Position numbers and translations under genes: made by a program. This document shows positions 53,523-64,000 of a DNA stretch of 64,000 nucleotides, one piece after another. The stretch spans positions 124,001 through 188,000 of the forward strand of contig WTXI01000006.1 in NCBI GenBank assembly GCA_022376515.1, given 5' to 3'. Every line of letters begins with the position of its first letter. The stretch's first letter is position 1. A model generated the notes under the pieces. That model saw nothing but the letters and a program-made list of their open reading frames with translations, did not search any database and was not told the DNA's origin. This DNA is from Lactifluus volemus. Its lineage: Eukaryota > Basidiomycota > Agaricomycetes > Russulales > Russulaceae.

Positions 53523-55756
53523 TTACTTTTTTTTTTCATGCCTTTTTTTTTTACTCTGGTTTATTGTCGCATCGGGCCTACTCTATCGCCCAACTTAAGC
53601 CTTGCATCATACCATAATAGTACAATCGTTTAAATAAGTCGATCGAGCACATGCCAAATGTATATTGAGTATTAGTCAAAGGTCTCGGTTGCTTTTCAAA
53701 TCGTGCTTAAGTTTTCCTACGTCGATTAATTCGCAAATGAAAGCGAACTACCCTAGATGCAAACTCGTCGCGACGCGCCTTGCGCCTCAAATTCAAAAAT
53801 AAAATATTACAACGCGTAGGCACAGTACAGGGCGGGAAGTTCAGGCCGTTCAGGTCCGATTTCTAGAAAGACACAGAACACTACGTAGTTGAACGTGACG
53901 TGGGATGTGGGCCCTGTAAGCATGGTAACCCTCATCAAATTCACACAAATCGCTGGTAGGCACTAAAGAAAGAAAGACGGTCAGGATTCCGAATGCCACC
54001 CCAGTCAGAGGGCTCACGGATGAAGGGCAAGATCGCCGAGGGTGCATGTCATGGTCGTACGTTTCACTCAGATCGTACTCTGTATTCTCCGCTCTAGCCG
54101 ATTGCAATTTTTTGCTCCTTGGTCAGGAGACGTGTGCGGAATGAACCCCAGCGGGATATGTACTGTATTGGGTCTTGCATCTGGAAAAGATAGCGCCGCA
54201 CGGTTACCAGAGGTGGCGGGATAAGCGGTAGCCGGAATGACTTTGAAAAGATCGTAGAGTCTATCACGCGCTAAGCAGCCGTATGGCCGAGCCCCGATCG
54301 GCGCAGGACGTAAGCAAAAGAAAGATCGGTATTCGTGCGCTGAACTCAGATGAATGGAGAAGTCCTATCCGGTGCTACAGTACCGTGACGGTTCGTTCAC
54401 TCGACGTTCACTCGAGAACCACGTAGGCTGCTTCGGATCGTCAAAACGGTCAAGGTCGATGAACAGAATAGAGGGCACAATATTAGCCTATTAAGAAAAA
54501 GCATGTCTTTGAGAAGTTCCACGAGGATCGATTAATCGAGAATGAGACGTCACTAATCCTCTGTTTCCAGCAGGATGAGTACTTGTAATGGTTGCCACAA
54601 CGGAGAGTCATATGTCATGTGATGTGATTGTACGCACGTTTCCTTTGTTGTCGCATTCTAGGACGTGTCTGTTCCGCTGGCTGTCCGCTACATTAACAAT
54701 CCTGTGCGCTCACCCTCTTGTGTTCATTTCACTCCAACTAGATGTCCCCCTACCAGCAGCGGCTATTGTATTTACACCTGCTTTATAGCAGAAGAAGGGA
54801 TGGACGGGAACAAGCGATTATGGCATCCCTAGGTGAGTTTAAGCGGGGCATTATTAATGTACATATGGAACGACTCGACAGACGAGGATGATCAAAGTAG
54901 AACCCATGGATCGGAAATAGACACCGATGGATGGCAGTGACTAGGTTATGGTTGGTTCAACAAAGGGAGATTATAGATATGGTAACTTATAATTAGGTGC
55001 ATGAAGCATGTGGAAAGCAGAGAGTTGTGTCAAGAAATTAAAATGAGCAGCGAGTCGGGGATGAGTGTGGGCGGTGCCGGGGCCGAGGATGGGAGTACAC
55101 ACGGGATTTGTATGCCGAAATAGGCAATACATAGGGCCATTTACAAGGAGGTGTATAGTGACGGAGAATGGGGAGAGAGCGCCGAAGAACGTAGGGCAGG
55201 GACAGCGTACAGTAAGCGGTCGCATTTATTGACCGATAGGTAGCGCAAGAGAGGTCGGGGAGGGAGAACTCGATAAGGAAAGATCCACCACCCCCTCCCA
55301 ACTTCGAATTCCCATGGGAAAAAAAAAGGGGGGGGAGAGAAGAGGGAGGGAAGGTGGACGGGTCGAGCGCAGGGTGGGTATGGAAGTTGGCCAGAGTGTC
55401 GGCAAAGAGAAAACCGAAAGAATGGCTCAAAAAAAGAAGGAGCGTGACCGTGACGGCAGTTGATGGTCTAAACCTAAAAAGGTAAGCACAGGATGAGGCA
55501 AGCCGAATCGGGTACAAAACCCAGCGGCGTGATGACAGGGTGACCTTCCAGGAAGCGCGTCCCTTCGACCCCCAACGTCCTCTCACACTCACCCATCCTC
55601 ATTCCCTCTATTTCTTAATTTTATTGTCTTTCATTTTTGTACGTCGTCTCTTTCACCCTTCTCTCTCATAATCCTCAAAAATCTTTCAGCTTATCCTATA
55701 TCTTTCCCTCCTCCCTTCTTTCTTCTTCCGAAGGCCTTTTCCCCCAGCCACGTTCG
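53523..55756. other. Gene-poor 2.2 kb region upstream of the GATA factor
   Basis: No gene can be supported. The right-hand 200 bases are a strongly pyrimidine-rich leader into the GATA gene, which suggests a long 5' UTR and promoter. A purine-rich stretch with A8 and G8 runs lies near 55320. A short tRNA-A-box-like string near 54282 has no matching B box. Confidence 0.5.
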
Positions 55757-57302
55757 ATGGACTCTCTCCAATTCGACACTTACACTTCATCCCCGTATTC
55801 CGGTTCATCTGCACCACGCACACCTTCTCCTCACGCTTCTATCTCTTCTGACGAAGCACCCTCACCAGCTCACTTCAAAGTGGAGCTTGAACCCGTTTGC
55901 AATATCTTTTCCGATCAAATGGTTGACGATCACGCAGTTCCCCCCGAGAGTCATTCTCTCTGGCAGGGCTTATCCCATCAGTCCCTCCCTTTCAATGGAT
56001 CACGTGGCTCCCTTCTTGGGGAGCTTTACGATCATGATTTATCGGCTGAGCAACCCACCAATATATATGACCAGCCCAACGACGCCGGGGAGTGGCCCCC
56101 ACAACTCTCCCGTCAAGTCCCCCACAACCCATCCCAGGATTTAGCCGCAATGCGCAGAGCTACGTATCCCTATGTGCGCCAGGATCGTGACGTCTCGGGA
56201 TCCTATTCCCAAACGTTCAACCCCCAAGATTGCGAGCCAAATCATGGCCCCTTCCCGCGCTCTGATACCCTCTATGGTGAACCTCTTCCTCTGGACAACC
56301 CACAACTCATTTCTTTCCATCCGGGCCACTACGACATGTCTGTCTCGTCATCTCCCGCTTCTTCATACGTCGAGTTCGACAACCTCGATCATAATGTAAA
56401 ACTAGAAGAGTCTGCCCCCGTTATTGTTCCTTCGCAGACCTGCCTCTACCGTCCGCCATCATCAGGTGCCATGCACCCCATGCCCTACCTCCCTCATGCT
56501 GGACTCCCCGTCCAGCACACCGATGATGCTGCTTCCAAAGAAACACAATATCTACGTCGTCGGTGTTTCAATTGCTCCCAGACTGAACCGCCCAGCTGGA
56601 GACGCTCCACACTTAACCCGGGCAAGATTGTCTGCAATAAATGTGGTCTGTATGAGCGAACACACTTACGTCCGCGACCGCTTCGCTTTGACGAGCTCCG
56701 GACGGGGAACAAGTCTCGCAAGCAATCCAAGAGCATTTCTGGTTCGACCGCCTCCAAGATGATAAAGAAAGAGGTCGAGTCCCAGGCGATCTCTCGCCGC
56801 GCTTCTGTGTCTTCGTCTTCGTCATCTGTGCACAGTAGCAGCGATTGGGATGACTCAGGTTGGTTTCCATTCATCATGAGGTTCAAAATACTGATTTTTC
56901 GTGACAGTGTCGGTTTATTCTTCTGGTTCGGCACCGCCATCGTCCTACAACTCTCCGGCCGTGACCAGTTTTGCGTTGCCTCTGGAACGCTCCTCTCAAT
57001 CGCCGCCGCTTGGTTCTCGTGATGGCGGAATTCGCCTTCCGAATGCCCCGCTGTCAGACATTGCCTCTTTGCAATCTATGCCGGCGTCTCCGCGCAAGGT
57101 CCCCACGTCGCCTGACTACGGCTTGGCATCCGCCATCCAGGGAGACTACTTCTCTCGTAGGACGTCGCTCCCAGTGGATGTCCTCAAGGCCCCTTCGATT
57201 GAAATGGCCGAGATTACCGGTTGGCAGACCGTACCGGTTGCTAGCTCGCCACCAAACAAGTCAAGCAAGCCAAGTGCTCTGCGAAAAGCAGTTGCTGCAT
57301 GA
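55757..57302 (+). CDS. GATA-type zinc-finger transcription factor
   Basis: Two exons (55757-56858, 56908-57302) give about 498 residues. The single GATA finger reads CFNCSQTEPPSWRRSTLNPG, then KIVCNKCGLYERTHLRPRPL,: two CX2C pairs 19 residues apart with the TEPPSWRRS loop and the basic tail. The N-terminal 270 residues are Ser/Pro/Asp-rich and probably act as a transactivation region. A Lys-rich, Ser-rich linker (KSRKQSKSISGS, SVSSSSSSVHSSSDWDD) follows the finger. The finger is of the fungal 19-residue loop class, seen in light, iron or nitrogen regulators; which one cannot be told. The intron GTTGGT...GACAG joins DWDDS to VSVYSSGSAPPSS. The leader is long and C/T-rich. Confidence 0.88.
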
Positions 57303-59481
57303 GCCTTTTTTTCTGCAGCGCGGATCCTTCTTGTGTACCTTTTGTTGCTGTGAGATATTCGCTTTATTTAACTATTTATGTTTTTTTTTCCCGCAAAATA
57401 GCCTTTTTGCTGCTCACTGATCGCCAGCAATATCCACATGTCATTCGGAGCGTTTTCTACCTGTGGCTAGTCGCTTCATATCACTGTACTCATCGGCATT
57501 GTATCCATTTCTAACTCCCGCATGGCGTATTATTTTCTCTCGACCGTTCTTTGCGTAGTGCGTTTGATTAAGGTTATTTCTTGTGCTTTCTGTTGCTCGG
57601 GACGTTACATCCGGTTTCGCCTTATAGTCCTGTAATGTAATCTTAGGTAGAAATAACGAACATCGATGAAATGAAAAATGACCAGCTCAACTTAAAGTTT
57701 TCGGTAATCGCCGTCACTTGTCACATTGCTGTGTGGGGTTTCGGGTTTGACGATCACACCCATGGTGGCGAATAGAGTGCCAATTGGCACACTGGACCAT
57801 TATGCCGTGAAAAGGAAGCAAAGCCATGTTAGAAAGTGGGGACCTACTTGACGGATTGATTGGATACACAGCGTAAAAGTTGGTAGGCAGTTATCAGGGC
57901 GTTCGATAATCTGTGATGAAACACTAGCCGCCATAGGGGCGCGCAGTGCTGCCGTAACCAGATAGCGCCAGGATGGGGCTTAGTGATATCTGGGTCTGTC
58001 CAGCCTCAGCGGCGTCATTGAAATGGAACGTGTTGATTGGTTGTACCACAATTGTGGAAAACTCCCGAAGGCAGCCGGCGCAGCCGTACCATGTACGGCA
58101 TACTAAGAAGGGGCATGACTCCGAGACTGTTATTGTGTTTGTATACATGACTTAAAAAGGGGGGATGACGTCCCACGACCGGAGCTTCAGGGTGTACCTT
58201 TCCGGTAGTCTATCCAAGCAAGATGAAGAGAGGGATAGAAGCGAAGGAAGGAGCGCATGGGTCTCTCGGGTAGGCGTAACTTACAACTACCGGATTCCAA
58301 ATACGAGGTTGAACCCTTCCCGTCTGTGGAATAGGTCCTCCGTCAAGTTCGCGGTATTTGGCGATGGCTATGAGGGAAGAGAGCGCCCGGGCCCCAACCG
58401 TTCGGGAAAAGACAAACAAACACAAAAAAAAAGAAAAAAGGGCAAGGGTTTTGGGCCCATGGGATTTTTTTTTGGATTTTTTTTTCGCCAGGGTGCCGGA
58501 GTTGAAAGAGAAAGCCGAGTTTGACCGTTTGGGGGGTTCGCCCATGCCCAGTTTGAAAGGGAGGTGCCATCCTCCCCCCCCCTTCTTCCTGTCGTCCGAA
58601 CGCCAAGGGACCGCATTTGGCCGTTCTGGCCACTTTGAGGTTTGGGGGGGGTCTGTATTTACGACAAAACGCCACAAACAAACAAACGGTATCATTTTTG
58701 CGGGTTTTTCCCCCCCCCCTCCCCATTACGCACAGCCTTTTTAGCGGAGATTCATTCAGTTAGCCGCCGTCATCTCGGAACCATTCAGTTTCAGTTATTC
58801 CCAGGCTGCTTCCCAGAACCAGAATCTTGATCGGGAAACGACGCGCATGGTCCATGTGTGCATGTGTGTCTCCAGGGCGGTGCAGTTGTCTGGGCACAAA
58901 AAAAGCAAAAGAGGCATTCAACAACCTCCGTCAAGTCGCACACAGCCCGCGGAGTCCCTAACCAAGGGTACCGCATTTGACAGCTTACTTTACCCACCCC
59001 TTGCATATCTCTAGATCCGGGATTTCGATAATTAACCCACTGAACGTGAAACGCGTCACCGTGAGACACAACTTGCTTCATTTGGATCAGTTACAAGATG
59101 CGATGCGTGACGGGGAGGCACAGTGTAGGTACGTAGAACCAGCAAACTTTGATTAGCAAGGTCCTCCGTAAAGAATGCATACAAACTAAGATTCGTGATT
59201 TTGAAGGACAAACTTGGGGCCCTTCCAAATAGTACTCGAGTTAAGGTATCACGAGGGGAAGGGAGTAGACTTCGGGCCTAGTGCGCAAAACTACGTTCAA
59301 AGTTGGACAAAACCAACCATGCTCGGGGCACCGAACTGGATGAGGCAAGAGTCTGTGGAAATCTCCGCCCGCCCTATCACACCTTCGTTCCGGATGGCGG
59401 TGTCCTTGCCTCGTTCCCAGCACCAGCAACCACAAAACCAAATGTTGGGCGTCCAAGAATGGCAGATCCGAGGAGCATCTC
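57303..59481. other. Long intergenic region with unusual G, C, A and T runs
   Basis: About 2.2 kb between the GATA gene (+) and the SnoaL-like gene (-), whose stops face each other. Overlapping frames exist on both strands around 58350-58740, but they are driven by homopolymer runs (T9, T10, C9, G8, A9) and read as low complexity. I find no repeat pair, RNA gene or known domain. Confidence 0.5.
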
Positions 59482-60540
59482 TCATTGAGATTCCCCGCGC
59501 TTTCTGCTGCTTGATCCAGCCACCTCTCCACGTTTCTCGTCCGATACCCACGCTCCAAGGTGGCAAATGCTCGAGAGCACTCGAGCCACGAGTCGCGAGG
59601 TGACCCACTGAGTGAGTGATCCGCCTGGGAAGAGGCCAACCAAGTCTTTAAGATCCCAAACATCGCGGTGATGGATGATTCTACTCTGTTCGTTAAAGGA
59701 TAGACGAGTGAAGACGTGCAGCTTTAGGTGGAAGGGACTTGGGATGGCGAGCCCGATGCCGGGCACGGTGACCGTTGGGTCGGACGGTAAATGCGGACCG
59801 TTGAGGCTAGAAAAGGAGAGATGCAATGGACGGCTGGGAGAATTACGCTGTGCGTCTGACGTGAGAGCATTTGTATGAGCGGCGTTCGCTTGCCATGAGG
59901 AGCGTTCGGAGTCGTGAATACCGGGAAGGAGGAGTATATGAAGTGTATGCTCCACAATGCATCGCCTATGACCATCTGACAAAGGGCGAGAACCAATCCT
60001 TAGAAACAGATTCAGATGAGCTCCCAACGCTGACTCACCAAAACTTTCGTTCTCGCATACATCATCTACCTCTGTCCACATTCGGGAAATCTGAAACCAT
60101 GATGCTTGCTCCGTCGGGGTGCCAACAAAGCCAAGGAGGCTACGCAGTAATGATGTCGGCTTGGGCGCATCTAGCCCGGCTAAAAATTGTGAGAGTGAAT
60201 GGATGTCCCCAATCGAATCACGAGACGTTGCAGTGATGATTGGATTCTCGTAACTTGCAAACCAGGGCGAGTTATTAGGGCCTGAACGAAATGGAGATAT
60301 GAAGCTTACACTAGACCTGACGTAAATAACTGGCCATCATAACGAGCTTACGAACGACAACTCACCTGCATCCGCCTCGTAGAAACGACACAGAGTATCC
60401 CAGGCCACAGGGTCTGTCTGGCCGTATACGAGATTGCACACTTCAACCGCGGCGGTATGTCGTGGGATGACGAGGGAAGTATCAGACTTGTTTAATTGCG
60501 AGCGTGACTCAGTAGAGGGAAATGCGATTGTGGAGGCCAT
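59482..60540 (-). CDS. SnoaL/NTF2-like-domain protein of unknown function
   Basis: It starts MASTIAFPSTESRSQLNKSD (ATG 60540; another in-frame ATG lies at 60546). The text then reads AVEVCNLVYGQTDPVAWDTL, CRFYEADA, intron, YENPIITATSRDSIGDIHSL, SQFLAGLDAP, WFQISRMWTEVDDVCENESF. A second block has IVEHTLHILLLPGI, GIGLAIPSPFHLKLHVFTRL and FNEQSRIIHHRDVWDLKDLV. An Asp/Tyr-containing first helix, YENP and HHRDxxDLKD are the usual parts of a small cone-shaped NTF2-like fold. Fungi carry many uncharacterised members of this type. No substrate is inferable. The phase at the YEADA/YENP join is off by one base in the DNA as written, so that intron edge is uncertain. Confidence 0.65.
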
Positions 60541-60546
60541 CGGCAT

Positions 60547-60679
60547 GAATGATTTCACCGGGATGGGTTTCTCAGACAAGGCCGCAGGAGCTGCCCGCCA
60601 AGTCGTGCTCTCCACACATCTCGTCACGTGTCAACTAGTTGTGCCGACTCTCTCACTTGGACTTCAACCTCCTCTCTTC
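60547..60679. promoter_or_regulatory. Shared divergent promoter of the SnoaL-like and Dsc2-like genes
   Basis: 133 bases separate the two starts. No clear core element is visible. Confidence 0.45.
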
Positions 60680-62016
60680 ATGTCTTTCCAGCATGCACCT
60701 GTCACAAAAGGTGAAAATGACTGTGAAGCCTCGCAGTCCGATTGGTTGACATACCCGTAGGTATCATGATGGCCCTGGCCGCCTCCTCGGTTGTTGTCGC
60801 GATATTTGACGTCAAGCACAAATTTCACTTGCAGGTGCATATCCAAGCGTTTCACTGCGTTTCGCCGGCATTAATTATCCTATCTCAGCTTGTTCCCCAT
60901 ATCTCAAGGGACCACCAGGTAAGTGTGGCCTGCTCCTAAACAGCCTGATTTTCATCCTCATACCCCCACCGTCTAGTATTGGCGACTTCTTGCCCATCAC
61001 TTCGCCTTTTCCAATTCAAGCGAGCTCTTCCTTTGGGAACTCATTCTCTACAACATTGGTGTGAGTATTGAACGGCAATTTGGAGGAGTGAAGTATGCCG
61101 TAAGCCCGGAACACATTTGTCAGTCCCATCATCTGTCTCTGATACATCTGTCAGTCCTTCCTAGTGGTCTCGACCTTGTTAGTCACTGCTCTCGAACTCT
61201 CGTCACTTCTCGTATTCCATCGCCTCGGGCCCAGTTTGAACGTCATACCTTCTGGCCCAGTTGGTCTAGCCTTCAGTTTATTATATCAATATTTCTGTCT
61301 CGTCCCTACCACCTATCATTTTCGCGTATTTGGAGTTACATTCTCAAACAAGGCGTTTCTTTACACACTCGCGCTACTGGTAAGCATGCTGTTCAATCTT
61401 AATCCAATTCCACCATGTTTTTTTTTGGCCTTCTGTTAGCTCGCCTTTAGCCAGCCATGGTCTACCACCCTAGCCGCGGCCCTCGGGTTCTCTACTGGCG
61501 CGCTATATCGTTCCGACATTGCCAGTCTCAAAAGTTACCGACTTCCTCCTTGGTTTGTCCGATGGACCTCCCGCTATCTGCTCTCACTCATTGGCGAGAC
61601 TCGGGCCGTCCGTCGCACAACTCGCGCTTTACCTGCGTCCGATACGTCTGAGACAACTTCCCAGTTGGAAGACGAGGTGATCACTACGGCCCCTTCGTCC
61701 CGCACAGGGCGTTCCACTCGCTCACCTACCAACGACCCACGCGGAGGCTCGGAGCAAGCTGGGCCATCGGTCATGCGAGAATGGGTCAATGAGCTCACCG
61801 GGAGAGTGGACCGTGCATCCACAGGCATACGTGTTCCTGCCGAGGCCGAAATAACTCAGCTTATGAGTATATTTCCGGACGTGCAGAGAGACGTGATTGT
61901 TGCCGCACTACAGCGCAGGTAAGTCCATTTACTCGATACGTAAAAGTATGATGCGTGACGACCAAAGCAGTGCAAACATTGAAGGGGCGGCAGAGACACT
62001 TCTTAATGCTTCCTGA
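60680..62016 (+). CDS. Rhomboid-like ER membrane protein with C-terminal UBA domain (Dsc2/UBAC2 type)
   Basis: Starts MSFQHAPVTKG at 60680. Spliced exons give membrane segment 1 (GIMMALAASSVVVAIFDV), VPHISRDHQYWRLLAHHFAF, SNSSELFLWELILYNIGV, SIERQFGGVKYA, a long hydrophobic block (SFLVVSTLLVTALELSSLLV, GLAFSLLYQYFCLVPTTY, NKAFLYTLALL) and LAFSQPWSTTLAAALGFSTG. A disordered loop follows. The C-terminus is a UBA domain: ITQLMSIFPDVQRDVIVAAL, then SANIEGAAETLLNAS, stop 62014-62016. The FWRLL..FxFxNSSEL-like membrane core plus UBA matches UBAC2 and fungal Dsc2. That protein belongs to the Golgi/ER Dsc E3 ligase, which degrades membrane proteins and activates the SREBP sterol sensor in fission yeast. 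All introns keep the frame. Confidence 0.82.
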
Positions 62017-62193
62017 CTATGATCGTTGCGATGCATTGCACGTTCGCCGGAAATTCTGTGGAACATACTCTGAAATAATTACGACATGTAAATTGCTATG
62101 TGGTTCTACCACGTGAATGTATTTGTCGCGCTTCCCGTTCAACACCTGTGATGCTGTACATACAAACAATGGAGACATGATGAACACGTGTGA

Positions 62194-64000
62194 TCAGGGC
62201 TCTGCTTCTTCCTCGGAGGCCGCGCCTTCTTCCTCTTCCTCCTCGCCTGTGAACGCCGAGAAAGGAACGGCGTACAATCGGATAACGGGCTACAAAAAAG
62301 AAAAAAAAAGACGGGCTATGAGCAAAGCATACCTAACCATTGGGTCATGTGGCAACGTAGGGCCAGCACCCCATCGAAGTCAACACCAGTCATATAAGGG
62401 TGCGCCACCGTCGCAACCGAGCCTCGGCAAGAATGAGGAAGGAGGGGGACACATACCTTGTTTGGGTCCTTTACCAGGACATATTTGCCCTCGGGCATCT
62501 TCAGGCACAAGTCAGCGACCGTCCTAACGATGCCCCATCCGTTCGCCAAGGACACGTTGAGCTGAGCCGCAAAGTCCATAGGACGCATAGAGGCCGTGCT
62601 CAAAATGACGTGCCGCGTGTTGTCGCGGGGATTCGCCCGTGAAACATATCTAAACGATCGGAACAGTTAACAAATTGGACATAAGCGGCGCGAGAGATAA
62701 AAGGAATTATTGTCGATTGCGTGCCCCCCTTACCCGATCTTCATCTGTTCCGCGCCGGCCAGGATACTCTGGACAGTCCATTTTGCGAGCTTGCAGCTGT
62801 TATTTTTCATTTCGGTAGCGACGACCGCTCCACGTTGAGAGTCAAGCTTTGAGCGCCAGTCAGGGGCACCTCCAGCTCCAGGTGAACGGGGATCGAACTC
62901 GTTCAGGGCGCGGATAGTGGTTAGACCCTGACCATGTAGTGGGTTCCCCTGGCCAGGCAGATAGGCATCGACCTCAGTTCGAACACAAATTTTGATGTTT
63001 TCCTCGTCGGTTATGCCAAGGTCAAAGACACGGTACCTGTATCCACACGAGGCCAGAGGTTCGGTTTCGTCGGGGCCATGGAATGGGTTAGGCTTGTCAA
63101 AGTCGATGAGAGGAGGAGGGGAAGTCTCAACGACGGATTGGAAACCGAAGTTTTGATTAATATAAGTCGCCTCTAGGGAAAGTGACGTCGCGGTATTTAT
63201 AGAAGATAATTCGGGAGCCTTTTCGTTCGGGTTACTTGCATTAGGCGCGGGAGGGTCCTGAGGGGGATCTGCCGCATTTTCATTCACGGTGACGGTATCA
63301 AAAGGGCCACCGTCTCTCTTGTCAAGGAACACCTTGTCACCCTCGCGAATGATAACGATATCCCAAGGGTAAACCGAGCGCGGTGCACACATAAGGACAC
63401 TGAGGATGACGTCCGTCGCATATATCGCAGCAGTGCCCTTGGAAGCAAGCTTGAAACCAATTGTAAGATGGGACACCGAGCCATGAGATATCAGTAACCT
63501 ACCTGCTGAATAATAGGATCGTCGGATGTGGTGGTGTTGTACTTTATTCGGTCAACAGGTTGGAGCGGGCGCTCAGTCTTGGTGGTGATACGATCATACG
63601 CCTTATTATAACCATAAAGGCGACCGTACGACTCGCTGATTGCAATCAGTCCACAGTACGGAAGGAGAAAAAAGGGAGGTACAGTTCTTCGGGTTCATCG
63701 ACGTCAAGTCTTAACTTGGCGAGGCGATGAAATTCAATCTCTTCTAACATCTGCCAGCTGGGATCAATAGCCACGGATGACTCGCGCGTGCGATTGTTCT
63801 ATACCAGAATTATAGATCGTATTCGCAAAGAATCATGAACGATTGCTTACTTTTTCCCAATCCCGCCATCCTCTCCTCCCACCCCGTTGCCCTGTACCAC
63901 GATTAGCGGTAAACCCACCACGGGTATTTCTTTGAGAACCACGAGAGCCATAGGAAGTGGTGCCACGACTGGTACCCCTCCCTCTTGTAAATGCACCGCC
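62194..64000 (-). CDS. eIF3d: Eukaryotic translation initiation factor 3 subunit D (5' end beyond the window)
   Basis: The gene enters from the right edge. The first visible part is Arg/Gly-rich ([20 protein letters not shown], then [11 protein letters not shown]), as in eIF3d N-termini. It is followed by [33 protein letters not shown]. The cap-binding core reads [40 protein letters not shown] and [20 protein letters not shown]. Later come [40 protein letters not shown] and [20 protein letters not shown]. The end is [14 protein letters not shown], intron, [15 protein letters not shown] and an acidic tail, stop 62194-62196. eIF3d is an eIF3 subunit that binds the mRNA cap in an alternative initiation route. 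The start codon is outside the window. Confidence 0.92.

Noticed and set aside
54270..54350. tRNA-like string (GTATGGCCGAG) in the gap before the GATA gene
   Set aside because: It resembles an A box, but no B box (GGTTCGAANCC) or cloverleaf follows.
58343..58744. Overlapping frames of over 100 codons on both strands
   Set aside because: They are produced by homopolymer runs, have no family resemblance on either strand, and change frame with any run-length error.

Overview
The window is nuclear DNA of a filamentous basidiomycete, most likely an agaricomycete. Genes are dense and lie on both strands. Almost every coding region is broken by short GT-AG introns of about 50-70 bp. The gene content is fungal: a VelB-type velvet regulator, a GATA factor, a secreted cupredoxin, an F-box protein, a Coa3 homologue and an INO80F-like subunit. 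I cannot fix genus or species. The secreted cupredoxin and intron style would suit a Rhizoctonia/Ceratobasidium-like fungus, but that is a guess.

Layout. 0.7-9.3 kb: secreted cupredoxin (-), disordered unknown protein (-), Ptc5-type mitochondrial PP2C phosphatase (+), USP36/Ubp10-type deubiquitinase (-), four-finger C2H2 protein (-). 9.8-14.5 kb: F-box protein (-), prefoldin subunit 2 (-) head-to-head with complex I NDUFS8 (+), then a mitochondrial S-adenosylmethionine carrier (+). 14.5-16.6 kb: no firm gene. 16.6-27.3 kb: INO80F-like protein (-), complex I NDUFA13 (+), tandem HMG-box protein (+), GNAT acetyltransferase (-), mitochondrial PPR protein (+). 27.4-34 kb: VelB (-) head-to-head with an Arf GTPase-activating protein (+), PAPS reductase (+), RNase III/mL44-like protein (+). 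34.1-40.5 kb: ankyrin-PH-FFAT oxysterol-binding protein (-), Coa3 (-), Cox7 (-), Yaf9-type YEATS protein (+). 40.6-53.5 kb: ATR/Mec1/Rad3 checkpoint kinase (-), NOP14 (-), Cys-motif unknown protein (+). 53.5-55.7 kb: empty. 55.7-64 kb: GATA factor (+), a long gap, SnoaL/NTF2-like protein (-), Dsc2/UBAC2-like rhomboid with UBA (+), eIF3d (-, running off the right end).

How they fit together. This is a core-genome neighbourhood, not a defence island or a metabolite cluster. Mitochondrial functions recur: NDUFS8, NDUFA13, Cox7, Coa3, the SAM carrier, the Ptc5-like phosphatase, the PPR protein and probably the mL44-like protein. Chromatin and transcription genes (INO80F, Yaf9, HMG, GATA, VelB, C2H2) are interspersed. 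Several gene pairs share short divergent promoters.

The strongest non-standard signal is technical or population-genetic. At least nine otherwise well-conserved genes switch reading frame by one base, nearly always as if one base were missing from a short C/G run (16 sites listed). This looks like uncorrected homopolymer error in a long-read assembly. It must be settled before any of these genes is called broken. I found no convincing new biological system, CRISPR array, transposon, rRNA or tRNA.
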